64,000 nt of DNA from Paenibacillus algicola (GTDB taxonomy: Bacteria > Bacillota > Bacilli > Paenibacillales > Paenibacillaceae), in NCBI RefSeq assembly GCF_005577435.1, contig NZ_CP040396.1:3290501-3354500 (forward strand), given 5' to 3'. Below, piece by piece: positions 35,299-43,704 of the stretch. Under the pieces are notes generated by a model. The model was not told where the DNA came from. It ran no database searches and saw only the letters and a program-made list of their open reading frames with translations. Position 1 is the first letter of the stretch; each line of letters opens with the position of its first letter. The position numbers and the translations under genes were made by a program.

Positions 35299-36174
35299 TT
35301 AGCCCTTCGCAGCCAGCTTGCCCAGCATCAACGCTCCGCACAGCCCTGCATTGTCTGCCAGCTGCGGCGGCACGATATACTGGTCAATGCCTTCATTCAG
35401 GCTCGGATGAGGGACATAGCCGTTCAGCAGCTCCTGCAGCTTGGTCCGAATCAGCGGGAACAGCTGCGGCTGCTTCATCACACCGCCGCCCATAATGATC
35501 CGCTGCGGAGACAGAATCAGCACATAGTTCATCAACGCCTGCGCGAGATAATAGGCTTCCATGTCCCATGCCGGATGATCCGGCGTCAGCTCTGCTCCGG
35601 CAACGCCCCAGCGTTTACCAAGGGACGGACCTGCTGCCAGACCCTCCAGGCAGTCCTTGTGGTACGGACAGGTGCCTTCATAGCGGTCCTCCGGATGACG
35701 GCGCACCAGGATATGTCCCATTTCGGGGTGGGATAGTCCATGCACGAGCTTGCCGCCTACCACGGCCCCTGCACCGACGCCTGTGCCAATCGTAATATAC
35801 AGGCAGCTATCCAGACCCTGTGCTGCACCCAGCGTATACTCGCCCAATGCGGCTCCATTGACGTCGGTGTCGAAGCCGACAGGGACATCGAACCGCTCCT
35901 TCAAGGCATTCACAACATTAAAGTTGCTCCAGTGCGGCTTGGGGGTTGTCGTGATCGATCCATACGTCGGACTGCCAATCACGGGATCAATCGGTCCGAA
36001 GAAGCCTGCTCCGATCGCTTCAACCCCTTGATCTGCAAAAAAGTCATATACCTGCGCCATCGTCTCTTCCGGTGTCGTCGTTGGAAAGCTTGTTCTCTCC
36101 AGAACTGTCCCGTCCTCCGTTCCGATGCCGCATACAAATTTGGTTCCTCCTGCTTCAATGGCTCCCAATCTCAT
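35299..36174 (-). CDS. ROK-family sugar kinase, fructokinase-like
   Basis: A 291-residue ROK kinase. It opens LGAIEAGGTKFVCGIG, the ATP phosphate loop, and has the substrate aspartate in GFDTDVNGAALGE and TIGTGVGAGAVVGG. The zinc site reads GHILVRRHPEDR followed by CPYHKDCLEGLAAGPS, the arrangement of ROK fructokinases such as Bacillus YdhR and GmuE. It should phosphorylate fructose, or possibly mannose, in the cytoplasm. ATG 36174 is favoured over 36183 because GAGAGG would touch the earlier codon. It is a single gene here. Confidence 0.88.
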   Translation of the reverse strand: MRLGAIEAGGTKFVCGIGTEDGTVLERTSFPTTTPEETMAQVYDFFADQGVEAIGAGFFGPIDPVIGSPTYGSITTTPKPHWSNFNVVNALKERFDVPVGFDTDVNGAALGEYTLGAAQGLDSCLYITIGTGVGAGAVVGGKLVHGLSHPEMGHILVRRHPEDRYEGTCPYHKDCLEGLAAGPSLGKRWGVAGAELTPDHPAWDMEAYYLAQALMNYVLILSPQRIIMGGGVMKQPQLFPLIRTKLQELLNGYVPHPSLNEGIDQYIVPPQLADNAGLCGALMLGKLAAKG

Positions 36175-36209
36175 CTCTGTCATCCTCTCGCAAGCTGTTT
36201 ATATGTAAT

Positions 36210-36252
36210 TAAAAATAGCGCCTTAAACAAGCCAAGCACAGCTCAAGGCGCT
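36210..36252 (-). terminator. Intrinsic terminator after the exonuclease gene
   Basis: AGCGCCTT...AGC pairs with GGCT...AAGGCGCT on the minus strand, followed by ATTTTTAA. Confidence 0.7.
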
Positions 36253-36279
36253 GATTCAAACTTGTAATACTCCGTGTTG

Positions 36280-37170
36280 CTACGACACGCTCGCCGCGCC
36301 AATCAGATGGCTAAGGCTCTTCATCTCCAGCTCTTCCAGCTTGGCATGCGCCACCTGATCGTCAATGTGAAGCAGACACTGCCTGATTTCACATTCCAGC
36401 GGGACCTCACAATGAATTTCAGCAAGCCGGCGGGACAGGTGCAGCATGTCGAGATCAGCTTCGATCTTGGCCCGCACGCCTTTCGCCAGAGCATCCATAT
36501 TCGCAAGGATCCCCTCAATGGATCCGAACTGCTGAACCAGCTTTAATGCCGTCTTCTCTCCAATGCCCTTCACTCCGGGGTAGTTATCGCTGGTATCGCC
36601 CATAAGCCCCTTCATGTCAATAATTTGCCGCGGGGTCAGCCCCTTCTCCTCCAGGAGCACCTGCGGTGTATATTTCAAATAATTTCCGTGGCCCTTCTTC
36701 ATAATAATAACCGAGGTAGAGTCATCAACCAGCTGCAGCAGATCATGATCTCCCGATAAAATCATAATATGCATCTGGTCTTTATACCGGCAGGATAAGG
36801 TACCAATGCAGTCATCCGCCTCATAGCCCTCCATCCCGAGATTCGGAATGCCCAGGCTGTCGGTCACCTCACGCACCAATGAAAACTGCGGCACGAGATC
36901 CAGCGGTGCCTCCGGTCGGTTGCCTTTGTAAGCGGCAAATTCTTCACTTCTGAAGGTCTTCGATGCCATATCCCAGCAGCAGGCAACATGGGTCGGCTTA
37001 AACTGGTCAATTGCATCCCATAAATATCTCAAAAACCCGTACACCGCGTTTGTGGGCAGGCCGGATTTCGTTCTGCGGATATATCCGCTCGACGCTGTGG
37101 CATAATACGCGCGGAACAATAGAGCCATACCGTCAACGAGCATCAGGGACGGCTGCGGTAATGTTGTCAT
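36280..37170 (-). CDS. 5'-3' exonuclease, FEN/PolA-N type (YpcP-like)
   Basis: A 296-residue stand-alone copy of the 5' nuclease domain of DNA polymerase I. Metal-binding acidic residues are visible in LMLVDGMALLFRAYYA, EGYEADDCIGTL, ILSGDHDLLQLV and GLMGDTSDNYPGVKGIGEKT; the last holds the helix-hairpin-helix that grips DNA. In Bacillus the homologue YpcP (FenA) helps remove RNA primers and flaps. The start follows AAAGGGGAG. Gene is monocistronic with a clear terminator. Confidence 0.92.
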   Translation of the reverse strand: MTTLPQPSLMLVDGMALLFRAYYATASSGYIRRTKSGLPTNAVYGFLRYLWDAIDQFKPTHVACCWDMASKTFRSEEFAAYKGNRPEAPLDLVPQFSLVREVTDSLGIPNLGMEGYEADDCIGTLSCRYKDQMHIMILSGDHDLLQLVDDSTSVIIMKKGHGNYLKYTPQVLLEEKGLTPRQIIDMKGLMGDTSDNYPGVKGIGEKTALKLVQQFGSIEGILANMDALAKGVRAKIEADLDMLHLSRRLAEIHCEVPLECEIRQCLLHIDDQVAHAKLEELEMKSLSHLIGAASVS

Positions 37171-37257
37171 ATCTAAAGCTCCCCTTTCTCTCAGACTTAC
37201 ATACAGCTCGTTTCAGTATATCATATTCCGCATTTCGAATGGCGGGGAAAACGCAGC

Positions 37258-37620
37258 TTACGCCTTCCAATTCTCGTTAAAGACCTCTTCCTTGAAGCCG
37301 ACCGTCGTCTTCGCTCCGTCACTGACGATCGGGCGCTTGATCAGCATTCCGTTAGAGGACAGCAGGCGGATTTTTTCATCATCGGTCATGCCGGCGAGCT
37401 TGTCCTTCAAATTCATTTGCTTATAGACTTCGCCGCTAGTGTTGAAGAACTTCTTGATATCCAGCCCGCTTCCCTGAATCAAGGCCTGCAGCTCCTCTGC
37501 AGACGGCGGTTGATCCTTGATATGCTGAAGCTGCAGCTCATGGCCTTCGCCTTGCAGCCATTTCACGGCTTTTTTGCAGGTCCCGCAGGCGGGATAATGA
37601 TATACGGTTAATAAACTCAT
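37258..37620 (-). CDS. ArsC/Spx-family protein (YusI-like)
   Basis: A 120-residue thioredoxin-fold protein with Cys12 and Cys15 in YPACGTCKKAVKWL and the family's LLSSNGMLIKRPIV segment. The single domain and CxxC place it with the Spx/MgsR/YusI group of arsenate-reductase-like proteins. Spx and MgsR bind RNA polymerase, while YusI is of unknown function; the sequence alone does not decide between regulator and reductase. No ars genes are adjacent, so a role in arsenic resistance is unlikely. Start follows AAGGAG. Confidence 0.82.
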   Translation of the reverse strand: MSLLTVYHYPACGTCKKAVKWLQGEGHELQLQHIKDQPPSAEELQALIQGSGLDIKKFFNTSGEVYKQMNLKDKLAGMTDDEKIRLLSSNGMLIKRPIVSDGAKTTVGFKEEVFNENWKA

Positions 37621-37721
37621 CGCACGACACTCCTTTAAAGAAATCTAATCTTATAAAACAATCCAGCCGCATGCTCTCGCGTCTCACATCTCACATCTCA
37701 CATTGGAAACAGCGTCTCGTG

Positions 37722-38684
37722 CTATCTGTCATCGCCGTGCTGTATCAGCCGGCTTCGCAGCAGCGACATATCCTGGGGCAGCGGCGCCTTGAAGATCATT
37801 TCCGTTCGCTGGATCGGATGAAACAGCGAAAGGCTGGCGGCATGAAGAGCCTGCCGCGGGATCAGCGCATCCAGACGCTCCCACTCTTCTTTACGCTCCG
37901 GCTGCAATAATTCCTGAGGATACATGGTATCGCCGATCAATGCATGGCCCAGGCTGCTCATGTGCACCCGAATCTGATGGGTTCGCCCGGTCTCCAGCTT
38001 CAGTCCCACCATGGACGCCCAGTCTCCGTAGCGCTCCTGTACCTCATACCGGGTCAGCGAGGGATAGCCGGAGGGCGTGACTATCCGGCGGTGCGGCTCC
38101 TCGGGATCACGATCGATCGGGCCTTCCAGCTCGCCTTGAGCCTTAGCGGGAACCCCATGCACCAGCGCTATATATCTTTTGTCTACGGTATTGGCAATCA
38201 TTTGCTCTGAAATATGCTGATGAACGTATGGGTTCTTTGCAATGCAGAGCACGCCGGAGGTATCTTGATCCAGACGGTGGACCGCCCGGAAACGATACTT
38301 CAAGCCCTGCTTCTCCCAATAGTCCACCACACCGTTGGCCAGCGTTCCCGTGTAATGTCCATGAGTCGGATGAACAATAACTCCCGGAGGCTTGTTCAGC
38401 ACCAGCAGATCCTCATCCTCATAGAGGATGTCCAGCTCCATCGGCTGCGGCAAAATATCCGCCGAGGTCTCCTGCTCCATCCGGATTTCGACCCGGTCCC
38501 TCGCTTTGACGGCTGCGCTGATATATACCCGGACACCGTTAAGCTGAATTCCTTCCTCCGTCAGCTTCAGCCGGGACAGGAGCTTCCGGGACACCCCCAT
38601 CCGCTTCTGCAAAATGGTCTTGAGCAGCATCCCGTCCTCCTGCTCTGAAACCATATAAGTGATTGGCGGGTAATACTGCGTCAT
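37722..38684 (-). CDS. RluA-family RNA pseudouridine synthase
   Basis: A 320-residue pseudouridine synthase. An N-terminal S4-like part (LLKTILQKRMGVSRKLLSRL) precedes the catalytic domain with the active aspartate in RAVHRLDQDTSGVLCIAK and the motif LETGRTHQIRVHMSSLGH. It converts uridine to pseudouridine in rRNA or tRNA; the exact target cannot be read. The ATG at 38684 is four bases after the cobalamin adenosyltransferase stop, so the two genes are probably co-transcribed. The upstream codon at 38717 would overlap that gene. Confidence 0.9.
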   Translation of the reverse strand: MTQYYPPITYMVSEQEDGMLLKTILQKRMGVSRKLLSRLKLTEEGIQLNGVRVYISAAVKARDRVEIRMEQETSADILPQPMELDILYEDEDLLVLNKPPGVIVHPTHGHYTGTLANGVVDYWEKQGLKYRFRAVHRLDQDTSGVLCIAKNPYVHQHISEQMIANTVDKRYIALVHGVPAKAQGELEGPIDRDPEEPHRRIVTPSGYPSLTRYEVQERYGDWASMVGLKLETGRTHQIRVHMSSLGHALIGDTMYPQELLQPERKEEWERLDALIPRQALHAASLSLFHPIQRTEMIFKAPLPQDMSLLRSRLIQHGDDR

Positions 38685-38688
38685 ACGT

Positions 38689-39249
38689 TTACCGGAACAC
38701 CTTTCCGCTGCGCTCATATTCTACATCCGGCACACCGGCACGAACATTCGCGGTTCTCGCTGCCACGAAGAAGTAATCGGATAACCGGTTCAAGTATCGA
38801 GTCACCTCATGGTTAATGTCCACCGTACGGGACAGTGTAACCGTCAGTCGCTCGGCACGGCGGCAGACGGTGCGGCAAACATGAAGGGATGCCGCAAGGT
38901 GGCTGCCCCCCGGAAGAATAAACCGTTCAATCGGCGGATTCTCCTCTTCAAAGAGATCCACCCACTGCTCGAGCTGCTCCACCATTCCGGCATGAACCTT
39001 AACCTGATCTTCTTTAGGCTTGGCATAGGCCAAATCCGAGCCGCAGTCAAACAGCTCGTGCTGAATCTGAAGCAGCTGTTTCGCCAGCTCGGTAAAGCCG
39101 GCGTCCTGCGCAAGGCATAGCCCCTGACTCACGAAGCTGTTCAGCTCATCGATGGTGCCATAAGCCTCGATCCGGGGATCATCCTTGAGCACGCGTCCGC
39201 CAATGATGGAAGTCTCTCCAGCATCGCCGGTTCTTGTATACATTTTCAT
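38689..39249 (-). CDS. ATP:cob(I)alamin adenosyltransferase, PduO type
   Basis: A 186-residue PduO-type enzyme that makes adenosylcobalamin. It opens MKMYTRTGDAGETSIIGG, contains IEAYGTIDELNSF, and has the RFILPGGSHLAASLHVCRTVCRRAER segment that binds ATP and cobalamin, ending with NRLSDYFFVAAR. ATG 39249 follows GGAGGGC. No cobalamin-dependent enzyme is near; the coenzyme probably serves enzymes encoded elsewhere. Confidence 0.93.
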   Translation of the reverse strand: MKMYTRTGDAGETSIIGGRVLKDDPRIEAYGTIDELNSFVSQGLCLAQDAGFTELAKQLLQIQHELFDCGSDLAYAKPKEDQVKVHAGMVEQLEQWVDLFEEENPPIERFILPGGSHLAASLHVCRTVCRRAERLTVTLSRTVDINHEVTRYLNRLSDYFFVAARTANVRAGVPDVEYERSGKVFR

Positions 39250-39330
39250 GAATTTTGCCCTCCATATCACTACACAATTTCGTGGTTCAGCTATTCTCAC
39301 GTCTCACTATATCATATCCCGCTCTCGACG

Positions 39331-39364
39331 AAAAAGAGGCCCTGCAGACTGCCGCAGGGCCTCA
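39331..39364 (-). terminator. Intrinsic terminator after the Spo0E-like gene
   Basis: GAGGCCCTGC pairs with GCAGGGCCTC on the minus strand with a TTTTT tail. Confidence 0.8.
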
Positions 39365-39376
39365 TAAAGGCTCAGC

Positions 39377-39637
39377 CTACTTCTTCTTCGGCTGGGCTTT
39401 CATATATTCATTAATCTTGAGATCCAGCAGGCTGCTGATCTCGATCACAATTTCAGAAGTAAAGGATTGCTCTTCCAGAAAGATCTGCTCCATTCTCTGT
39501 CGAAGCAGATGGATTTCTTCTTCTAGGGAAATGTCCTGCGGTTCAGAGTCTGCCGTCTCTACGTTCCACTCTTCACGGTCAGAACGTTCTGCTGTGAGAT
39601 CACCGCTGTAATGCGACAGTTCGTATTCACAGAACAT
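39377..39637 (-). CDS. Spo0E-family aspartyl-phosphate phosphatase
   Basis: An 86-residue protein whose C-terminal half matches Spo0E: EIHLLRQRMEQIFLEEQSFT, then EIVIEISSLLDLKINEYMKA. The SxxxD signature (SSLLD) needed to dephosphorylate Spo0A is intact. The N-terminal 40 residues are acidic and unlike the compact family members. Such proteins remove phosphate from Spo0A and delay sporulation. AAGGAGGG precedes the ATG at 39637, and a TATAAT-like -10 lies further upstream. Confidence 0.85.
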   Translation of the reverse strand: MFCEYELSHYSGDLTAERSDREEWNVETADSEPQDISLEEEIHLLRQRMEQIFLEEQSFTSEIVIEISSLLDLKINEYMKAQPKKK

Positions 39638-39752
39638 AAGCTTCCCTCCTTGATAAAGTATTTCTTCTCCCGAAACAAAATTATATCATAGTTTTGAGTT
39701 ATGAAAAGATTTATTTTTGCTAAATCAAGGAAAAGGAACAACTATCTTCTTG

Positions 39753-40958
39753 TCATACTAACTTTTCGACAAATTTCCCCATACGCTTCAATGCTTCGTC
39801 AAGCTGCGCAATCGACGTAGCGTAGGAGCAGCGAATAAAGCCCTCTCCTCCCGAGCCGAAGGCTGTGCCTGGAACTGCTGCTACCTTGGCTTCTGTGAGC
39901 AGGCGCTGCGCGAATTCCTCAGAGGACAGGCCCGTGCGCTTGATGCTCGGGAAGGCATAAAAGGCGCCTTGCGGCTCATGGCAATCCAGTCCAATCTCAC
40001 ACAAGCCTTGAACAATCATTCGGCGGCGCTGGTTGTAGGACTCCACCATCCGGTCCTTCTCCCCCAGTCCGTTTCTCAGCGCTTCCAGCGCTGCCACCTG
40101 GCCCATAGCCGGTGCGCACATGACTGTGTACTGGTGAATCTTGGTCATGGCCCCAATCAGGTCCGGGTGGGCACAGGCATAGCCCATTCTCCAGCCGGTC
40201 ATGGCGAATGCTTTGGAGAAGCCGCTGACGAGAATCGTCCGGTCTCTCATGCCCGGCATCGAGGGGAAGCTGACATGAGTGCCGTCATACGTCAGCTCTG
40301 CATAAATTTCATCCGAAATGACGATGAGATCATTCTCCTCCACCACTTTTGCAATGGGAAGCCAATCCTCATACGTCATTGTGGCCCCTGTCGGATTGCT
40401 TGGATAGCACAGAATCAGTACCTTGGATTTCGGTGTGATCTTGGCTTGAAGATCTTCTGCTGTCAGCTTGAAATGGTTATCCGCGGTCGTCTCGATGCCC
40501 ACGGGAATGCCGCCGCTAATCGACGTAATGGGTGAGTAAGAGATATAGCACGGCTCCGGAACGAGAATCTCATCTCCCGGCTCCAGCAGCGCACGCAGTG
40601 CAAGGTCAATCGCTTCACTGCCTCCGACGGTAACAAGCACCTCGTCTTTGGGATCATACGAAACCTGAAACCCCTTCTCCAAATAACGGGAAATCTCTTC
40701 TCTCAGCTCCGGCATGCCCGCATTTGATGTGTATTGAGTAAATCCCCGCTCCAAAGAGTACACGCACGCTTCTCTGACATGCCATGGAGTTACAAAATCC
40801 GGCTCCCCGACGCCCAGTGTAATAATATCCTTGTTCCCGCTGACCAGATCGAAGAACTTGCGGATTCCTGACGGCTGAATATTCTTGACTCCCGTGGCCA
40901 AATAAGAGCTCATTGATTTGTTGTCATTTCCGGTTGAACGTTCCTGATTCACAATCAT
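39753..40958 (-). CDS. Class I/II aminotransferase, YugH/PatA type
   Basis: A 401-residue pyridoxal-phosphate aminotransferase. The cofactor lysine is in LVSGFSKAFAMTGWRMGYA, and ILCYPSNPTGATM and VISDEIYAELTY are standard. It starts 13 bases after an Lrp-type regulator gene, the same order as yugG-yugH in Bacillus, where the enzyme is thought to act on aromatic or alanine-type substrates. The true amino acid substrate cannot be told from sequence. ATG 40958 has AAGGA nine bases upstream and is preferred over a GTG at 40964. Confidence 0.9.
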   Translation of the reverse strand: MIVNQERSTGNDNKSMSSYLATGVKNIQPSGIRKFFDLVSGNKDIITLGVGEPDFVTPWHVREACVYSLERGFTQYTSNAGMPELREEISRYLEKGFQVSYDPKDEVLVTVGGSEAIDLALRALLEPGDEILVPEPCYISYSPITSISGGIPVGIETTADNHFKLTAEDLQAKITPKSKVLILCYPSNPTGATMTYEDWLPIAKVVEENDLIVISDEIYAELTYDGTHVSFPSMPGMRDRTILVSGFSKAFAMTGWRMGYACAHPDLIGAMTKIHQYTVMCAPAMGQVAALEALRNGLGEKDRMVESYNQRRRMIVQGLCEIGLDCHEPQGAFYAFPSIKRTGLSSEEFAQRLLTEAKVAAVPGTAFGSGGEGFIRCSYATSIAQLDEALKRMGKFVEKLV

Positions 40959-40971
40959 ATCCACTCTTCCT

Positions 40972-41472
40972 TTACGGCGAGATCAGCAGACGCTTGTCTT
41001 CTGGATTTTCTTCGAAAATAATCCCGTCTTGTTTATATTTTTTGAGAATAAAATTCGTCTTCGTGGACAGCACCGAATCAATGGGAGACAGCTTCTCCGA
41101 GACAAAGTTCGCGACCTCTCGAAGACTGCGCCCCTCTACCTCTACCAGGAGATCATAGGCTCCGGACATCAAGTACACCGACTTCACCTGAGGGAACAAA
41201 TAAATACGTTCCGCAATTCCCTCAAAGCCTCTTCCGCGCTCCGGTGTAATCTGTACTTCAATCTGTGCGTACACCTTCTCCTCTTCCACCTTGCCCCAAT
41301 TCACAACCGTCACGTATTTGACGATAACATGATCACGCTCTAGCTCCGCGATGGCTTCCTTCACTTCCTCTTCAGATGCCCCCAGCAGGGTCGATAAAAG
41401 GGCCGGAGTCCTTCTCGCATCCTCTTTCAACAGGTCAAGCACTTTCAATTTAAACGGGCTCAGCTCTTCCAT
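40972..41472 (-). CDS. Lrp/AsnC-family transcriptional regulator
   Basis: A 166-residue regulator with an N-terminal winged helix (KLKVLDLLKEDARRTPALLS, then EEVKEAIAELERDHVI) and a C-terminal RAM ligand-binding domain (KVYAQIEVQITPERG, YLMSGAYDLLVEVEG). Lrp proteins form octamers that sense amino acids. It probably controls the aminotransferase gene that follows. ATG 41472 has GGAGG nine bases before it, which settles the choice among three in-frame codons. Confidence 0.9.
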   Translation of the reverse strand: MEELSPFKLKVLDLLKEDARRTPALLSTLLGASEEEVKEAIAELERDHVIVKYVTVVNWGKVEEEKVYAQIEVQITPERGRGFEGIAERIYLFPQVKSVYLMSGAYDLLVEVEGRSLREVANFVSEKLSPIDSVLSTKTNFILKKYKQDGIIFEENPEDKRLLISP

Positions 41473-41576
41473 ACTTGCCATCCTCCAGCGCATTTATCAG
41501 GCCATTCGGCTGCATTCAGCCGGTTCCTGTAAAGAGATTAATACCTATATTACAATAACTTTTGCTTTCTGTGCAA

Positions 41577-41620
41577 AGAAAAACCGATGGCTCGGATAAA
41601 GTCCGATCAAACCATCGGTT
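41577..41620 (-). terminator. Intrinsic terminator after cotF-like gene
   Basis: GAACCGATGG pairs with CCATCGGTTTTTC on the minus strand. Confidence 0.65.
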
Positions 41621-41662
41621 CATGGGTGCTGAGTCGTCGGTCAACGGACCGGGTACAAGAAA

Positions 41663-42046
41663 TTAGTGACCAGGCTGTACGTTCGTAGGATGACTGGCCA
41701 CGTTGGGCGTATGCGAGTACGACTCCAGCCCCGAGGTTCTCTGTGCTGTAAAGTCACGGGTGGCTTGACTCGTTTGCTGCATAGCCTGCAGCTGCTTATC
41801 GACATCTGCTTTAATCGCCGTCGGCACGGAAGCCGGGTATTGCTTCTGCCGCTCAATAAGCTGATACAGATCACCCTGCATTTGCAGGGTTTCGGCCGTC
41901 AGCTCCGAGAACATCCGGCGAATTGCAGGACAGGAAGCCTCGGTCGTTGCTGTGGTGTACTCACGTACGGTACGCTTCAATTCATTCAGGATGCTGTTGA
42001 GCAGATCTTCTTCCGGAAGAAAGGATGTCCCTTGTTGGGATGGCAT
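41663..42046 (-). CDS. CotF-like spore coat protein
   Basis: A 127-residue helical protein with a coat-F-type region (EEDLLNSILNELKRTVREYT, then SCPAIRRMFSELTAETLQMQ and LYQLIERQKQYP). These are ferritin-like helical proteins of the spore coat. The C-terminal tail is rich in His, Pro and Asn. ATG 42046 follows GGAGGAG. It is the second gene of a pair with the small protein upstream, behind a mother-cell-type promoter candidate. Confidence 0.82.
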   Translation of the reverse strand: MPSQQGTSFLPEEDLLNSILNELKRTVREYTTATTEASCPAIRRMFSELTAETLQMQGDLYQLIERQKQYPASVPTAIKADVDKQLQAMQQTSQATRDFTAQRTSGLESYSHTPNVASHPTNVQPGH

Positions 42047-42104
42047 GTTGGCTCCTCCTTTAATGGTGGTCATAGATTGCGATTGAATCATGCAAAGCTA
42101 ACCT

Positions 42105-42347
42105 TTAATGCGACGGGGATACAGCCAGGCTTTGGTGCTGCTGCAGGGACTGAACGAGCCTGTCCATATGCTGCTCGTGCTTGTGCATCATACCAAGCAG
42201 AGATTGCTGCACTGCCGGATTTGTTATCGCTGCAGCTGTAGCTGCGCAGTGCTTCGCAAGCGTGCTTTCATTAGAGATGCAGTCTACAAGGTAGTCCAGC
42301 TCCTTGGACGTCAGCGGCTTCATTTCTGCGTTGTTCACGGTTTCCAT
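42105..42347 (-). CDS. Small helical protein paired with the CotF-like gene
   Basis: An 80-residue helical protein: PLTSKELDYLVDCISNESTL, then KHCAATAAAITNPAVQQSLL and MHKHEQHMDRLVQSL. The helix pattern with HKHEQH resembles the first half of CotF-like ferritin-type folds. It may be a companion coat protein. ATG 42347 has AAAGGTGG immediately upstream (short spacing). I cannot name a specific family. Confidence 0.65.
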   Translation of the reverse strand: METVNNAEMKPLTSKELDYLVDCISNESTLAKHCAATAAAITNPAVQQSLLGMMHKHEQHMDRLVQSLQQHQSLAVSPSH

Positions 42348-42387
42348 CCACCTTTCCCTTTGAAGTAGCTTCAATAGTATGGCTTGG

Positions 42388-42395
42388 ATTGTATG
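42388..42395 (-). promoter_or_regulatory. Candidate mother-cell (sigma-E-type) -10 element
   Basis: CATACAAT on the minus strand fits the sigma-E -10 consensus. A weaker ACTATT lies about 14 bases upstream. It precedes two spore-coat-type genes. Confidence 0.4.
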
Positions 42396-42466
42396 GTTCT
42401 ATGTGGTAAATAGTAAAGCTTGTGCAAGAGAGCTGATATCCCATAAAAAGAAAGAGGGTATTTGAC

Positions 42467-43696
42467 ATGAAGCTTACCAGCGGGCCAAGTCCATGGGAAC
42501 AGGAATTCAACGATACGTATCCTTCCTATCCACAGCTTGAGGACAGCGTCACATGCGACGTTCTCGTCATCGGCGGCGGCATCAGCGGAGCGCTCGTCTC
42601 TTATGAGCTTACAAAGCGCGGACTGGATGTCCTGCTTCTGGAAGAGCACACCGTAGCAGGCGGCAGCACCTCTGCCAGTACAGCTCTGCTGCAATTTATG
42701 AATGATGATTCCATAACCGAGCTGATGAAGAGGTTCGGTGAATATAAAGGCAGCCGTTTCTATAAAATGTGTCTGGAAGCCGTAGAGCGCCTCGCCTCCG
42801 TTGCCTCCCAGCTGCCGGAAGATATCGGCTTTCGCCGCCGGAGCAGCCTCTACTGCGCCAGCACCCGGCAGGATGTGAAGCTGCTGCAGCAGGAGTATGA
42901 GAACCTGCGCCGTTACGGGTTCGATGTCGAGTACTGGACGCCCCAGGACATTGCTGCAAGGTTTCCCTTCACGAAGCCGGCGGCGCTGTACTGCCATGGA
43001 GATGCCGAGGTAAATCCGGTACATATGGTCAAGGCATTGCTGAACTACAGCCACACCCGGCAGGGCCTGCGTATTTATGAGCACAGTGGTGTAGTCCGGG
43101 TGGAGGAGGATCATCTGGGCGGGGCCATCGCATATACTCATGGCATGGGCAAGGTTCACGCCAAAACACTGATTTGGACCGTCGGCTATGAAGCCCAGGA
43201 CTGGAAAAAGGACGCCCAGGCTGTGCTTGAATACACCTATGCCATTACGACCGAGCCTGTCGAGGATCTTTCCTCCTGGCATGAGCGGGCGCTCATCTGG
43301 GAAGCAGCCAGGCCTTATCTGTACCTGCGCACAACGGTTGACGGACGCATAGTAGCCGGCGGGCTGGACGAGCCGCTCGCCGAAGGCGGCTTGACCGAGG
43401 AGATTGTTCAGGAGCGCAGCCGGAAGCTGCTGAAGGAAGTCATGGCACTTTTTCCACAGCTCGGTCCCCTAAATATAGAATGCAGCTGGTCCGGCGTATT
43501 TGGCTCCACCAAGGACGGTCTGCCGCTGATTGGACGCGACCCCCGTTTTCCAAGCAGTTATTTCGTAGAGGGATATGGCGGCAACGGCACGGTATACAGC
43601 ATGATCGCGGCAGACATGCTGGCAGATACGCTGACTGGAAAGGAGCCGGAGGAGCTGTCCTGGTTCTCTCCGATTCGGAGAAAGCAGAAGCATTAG
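42467..43696 (+). CDS. FAD-dependent oxidoreductase, DAO family
   Basis: A 409-residue flavoprotein. The N-terminal FAD-binding fold reads CDVLVIGGGISGALVSYELT with the ribose-binding glutamate in LLLEEHTVAGGSTSAS. The C-terminus has GVFGSTKDGLPLIGRDPRFP and FVEGYGGNGTVYSMIAADM, typical of glycine-oxidase and sarcosine-oxidase-like enzymes. It likely oxidises an amine or amino acid; the substrate is unknown. It has no C-terminal Rieske domain, unlike some relatives of this group. It stands alone on the plus strand, and a group II intron lies immediately downstream on the other strand. Confidence 0.88.
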   Translation: MKLTSGPSPWEQEFNDTYPSYPQLEDSVTCDVLVIGGGISGALVSYELTKRGLDVLLLEEHTVAGGSTSASTALLQFMNDDSITELMKRFGEYKGSRFYKMCLEAVERLASVASQLPEDIGFRRRSSLYCASTRQDVKLLQQEYENLRRYGFDVEYWTPQDIAARFPFTKPAALYCHGDAEVNPVHMVKALLNYSHTRQGLRIYEHSGVVRVEEDHLGGAIAYTHGMGKVHAKTLIWTVGYEAQDWKKDAQAVLEYTYAITTEPVEDLSSWHERALIWEAARPYLYLRTTVDGRIVAGGLDEPLAEGGLTEEIVQERSRKLLKEVMALFPQLGPLNIECSWSGVFGSTKDGLPLIGRDPRFPSSYFVEGYGGNGTVYSMIAADMLADTLTGKEPEELSWFSPIRRKQKH

Positions 43697-43704
43697 AAGA
43701 GACT

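Noticed and set aside
37680..37710. Three copies of TCTCACA in tandem, considered as a CRISPR-like or regulatory repeat
   Set aside because: Only about 25 bases, no spacers, and lies between two ordinary genes; too short to support a function.
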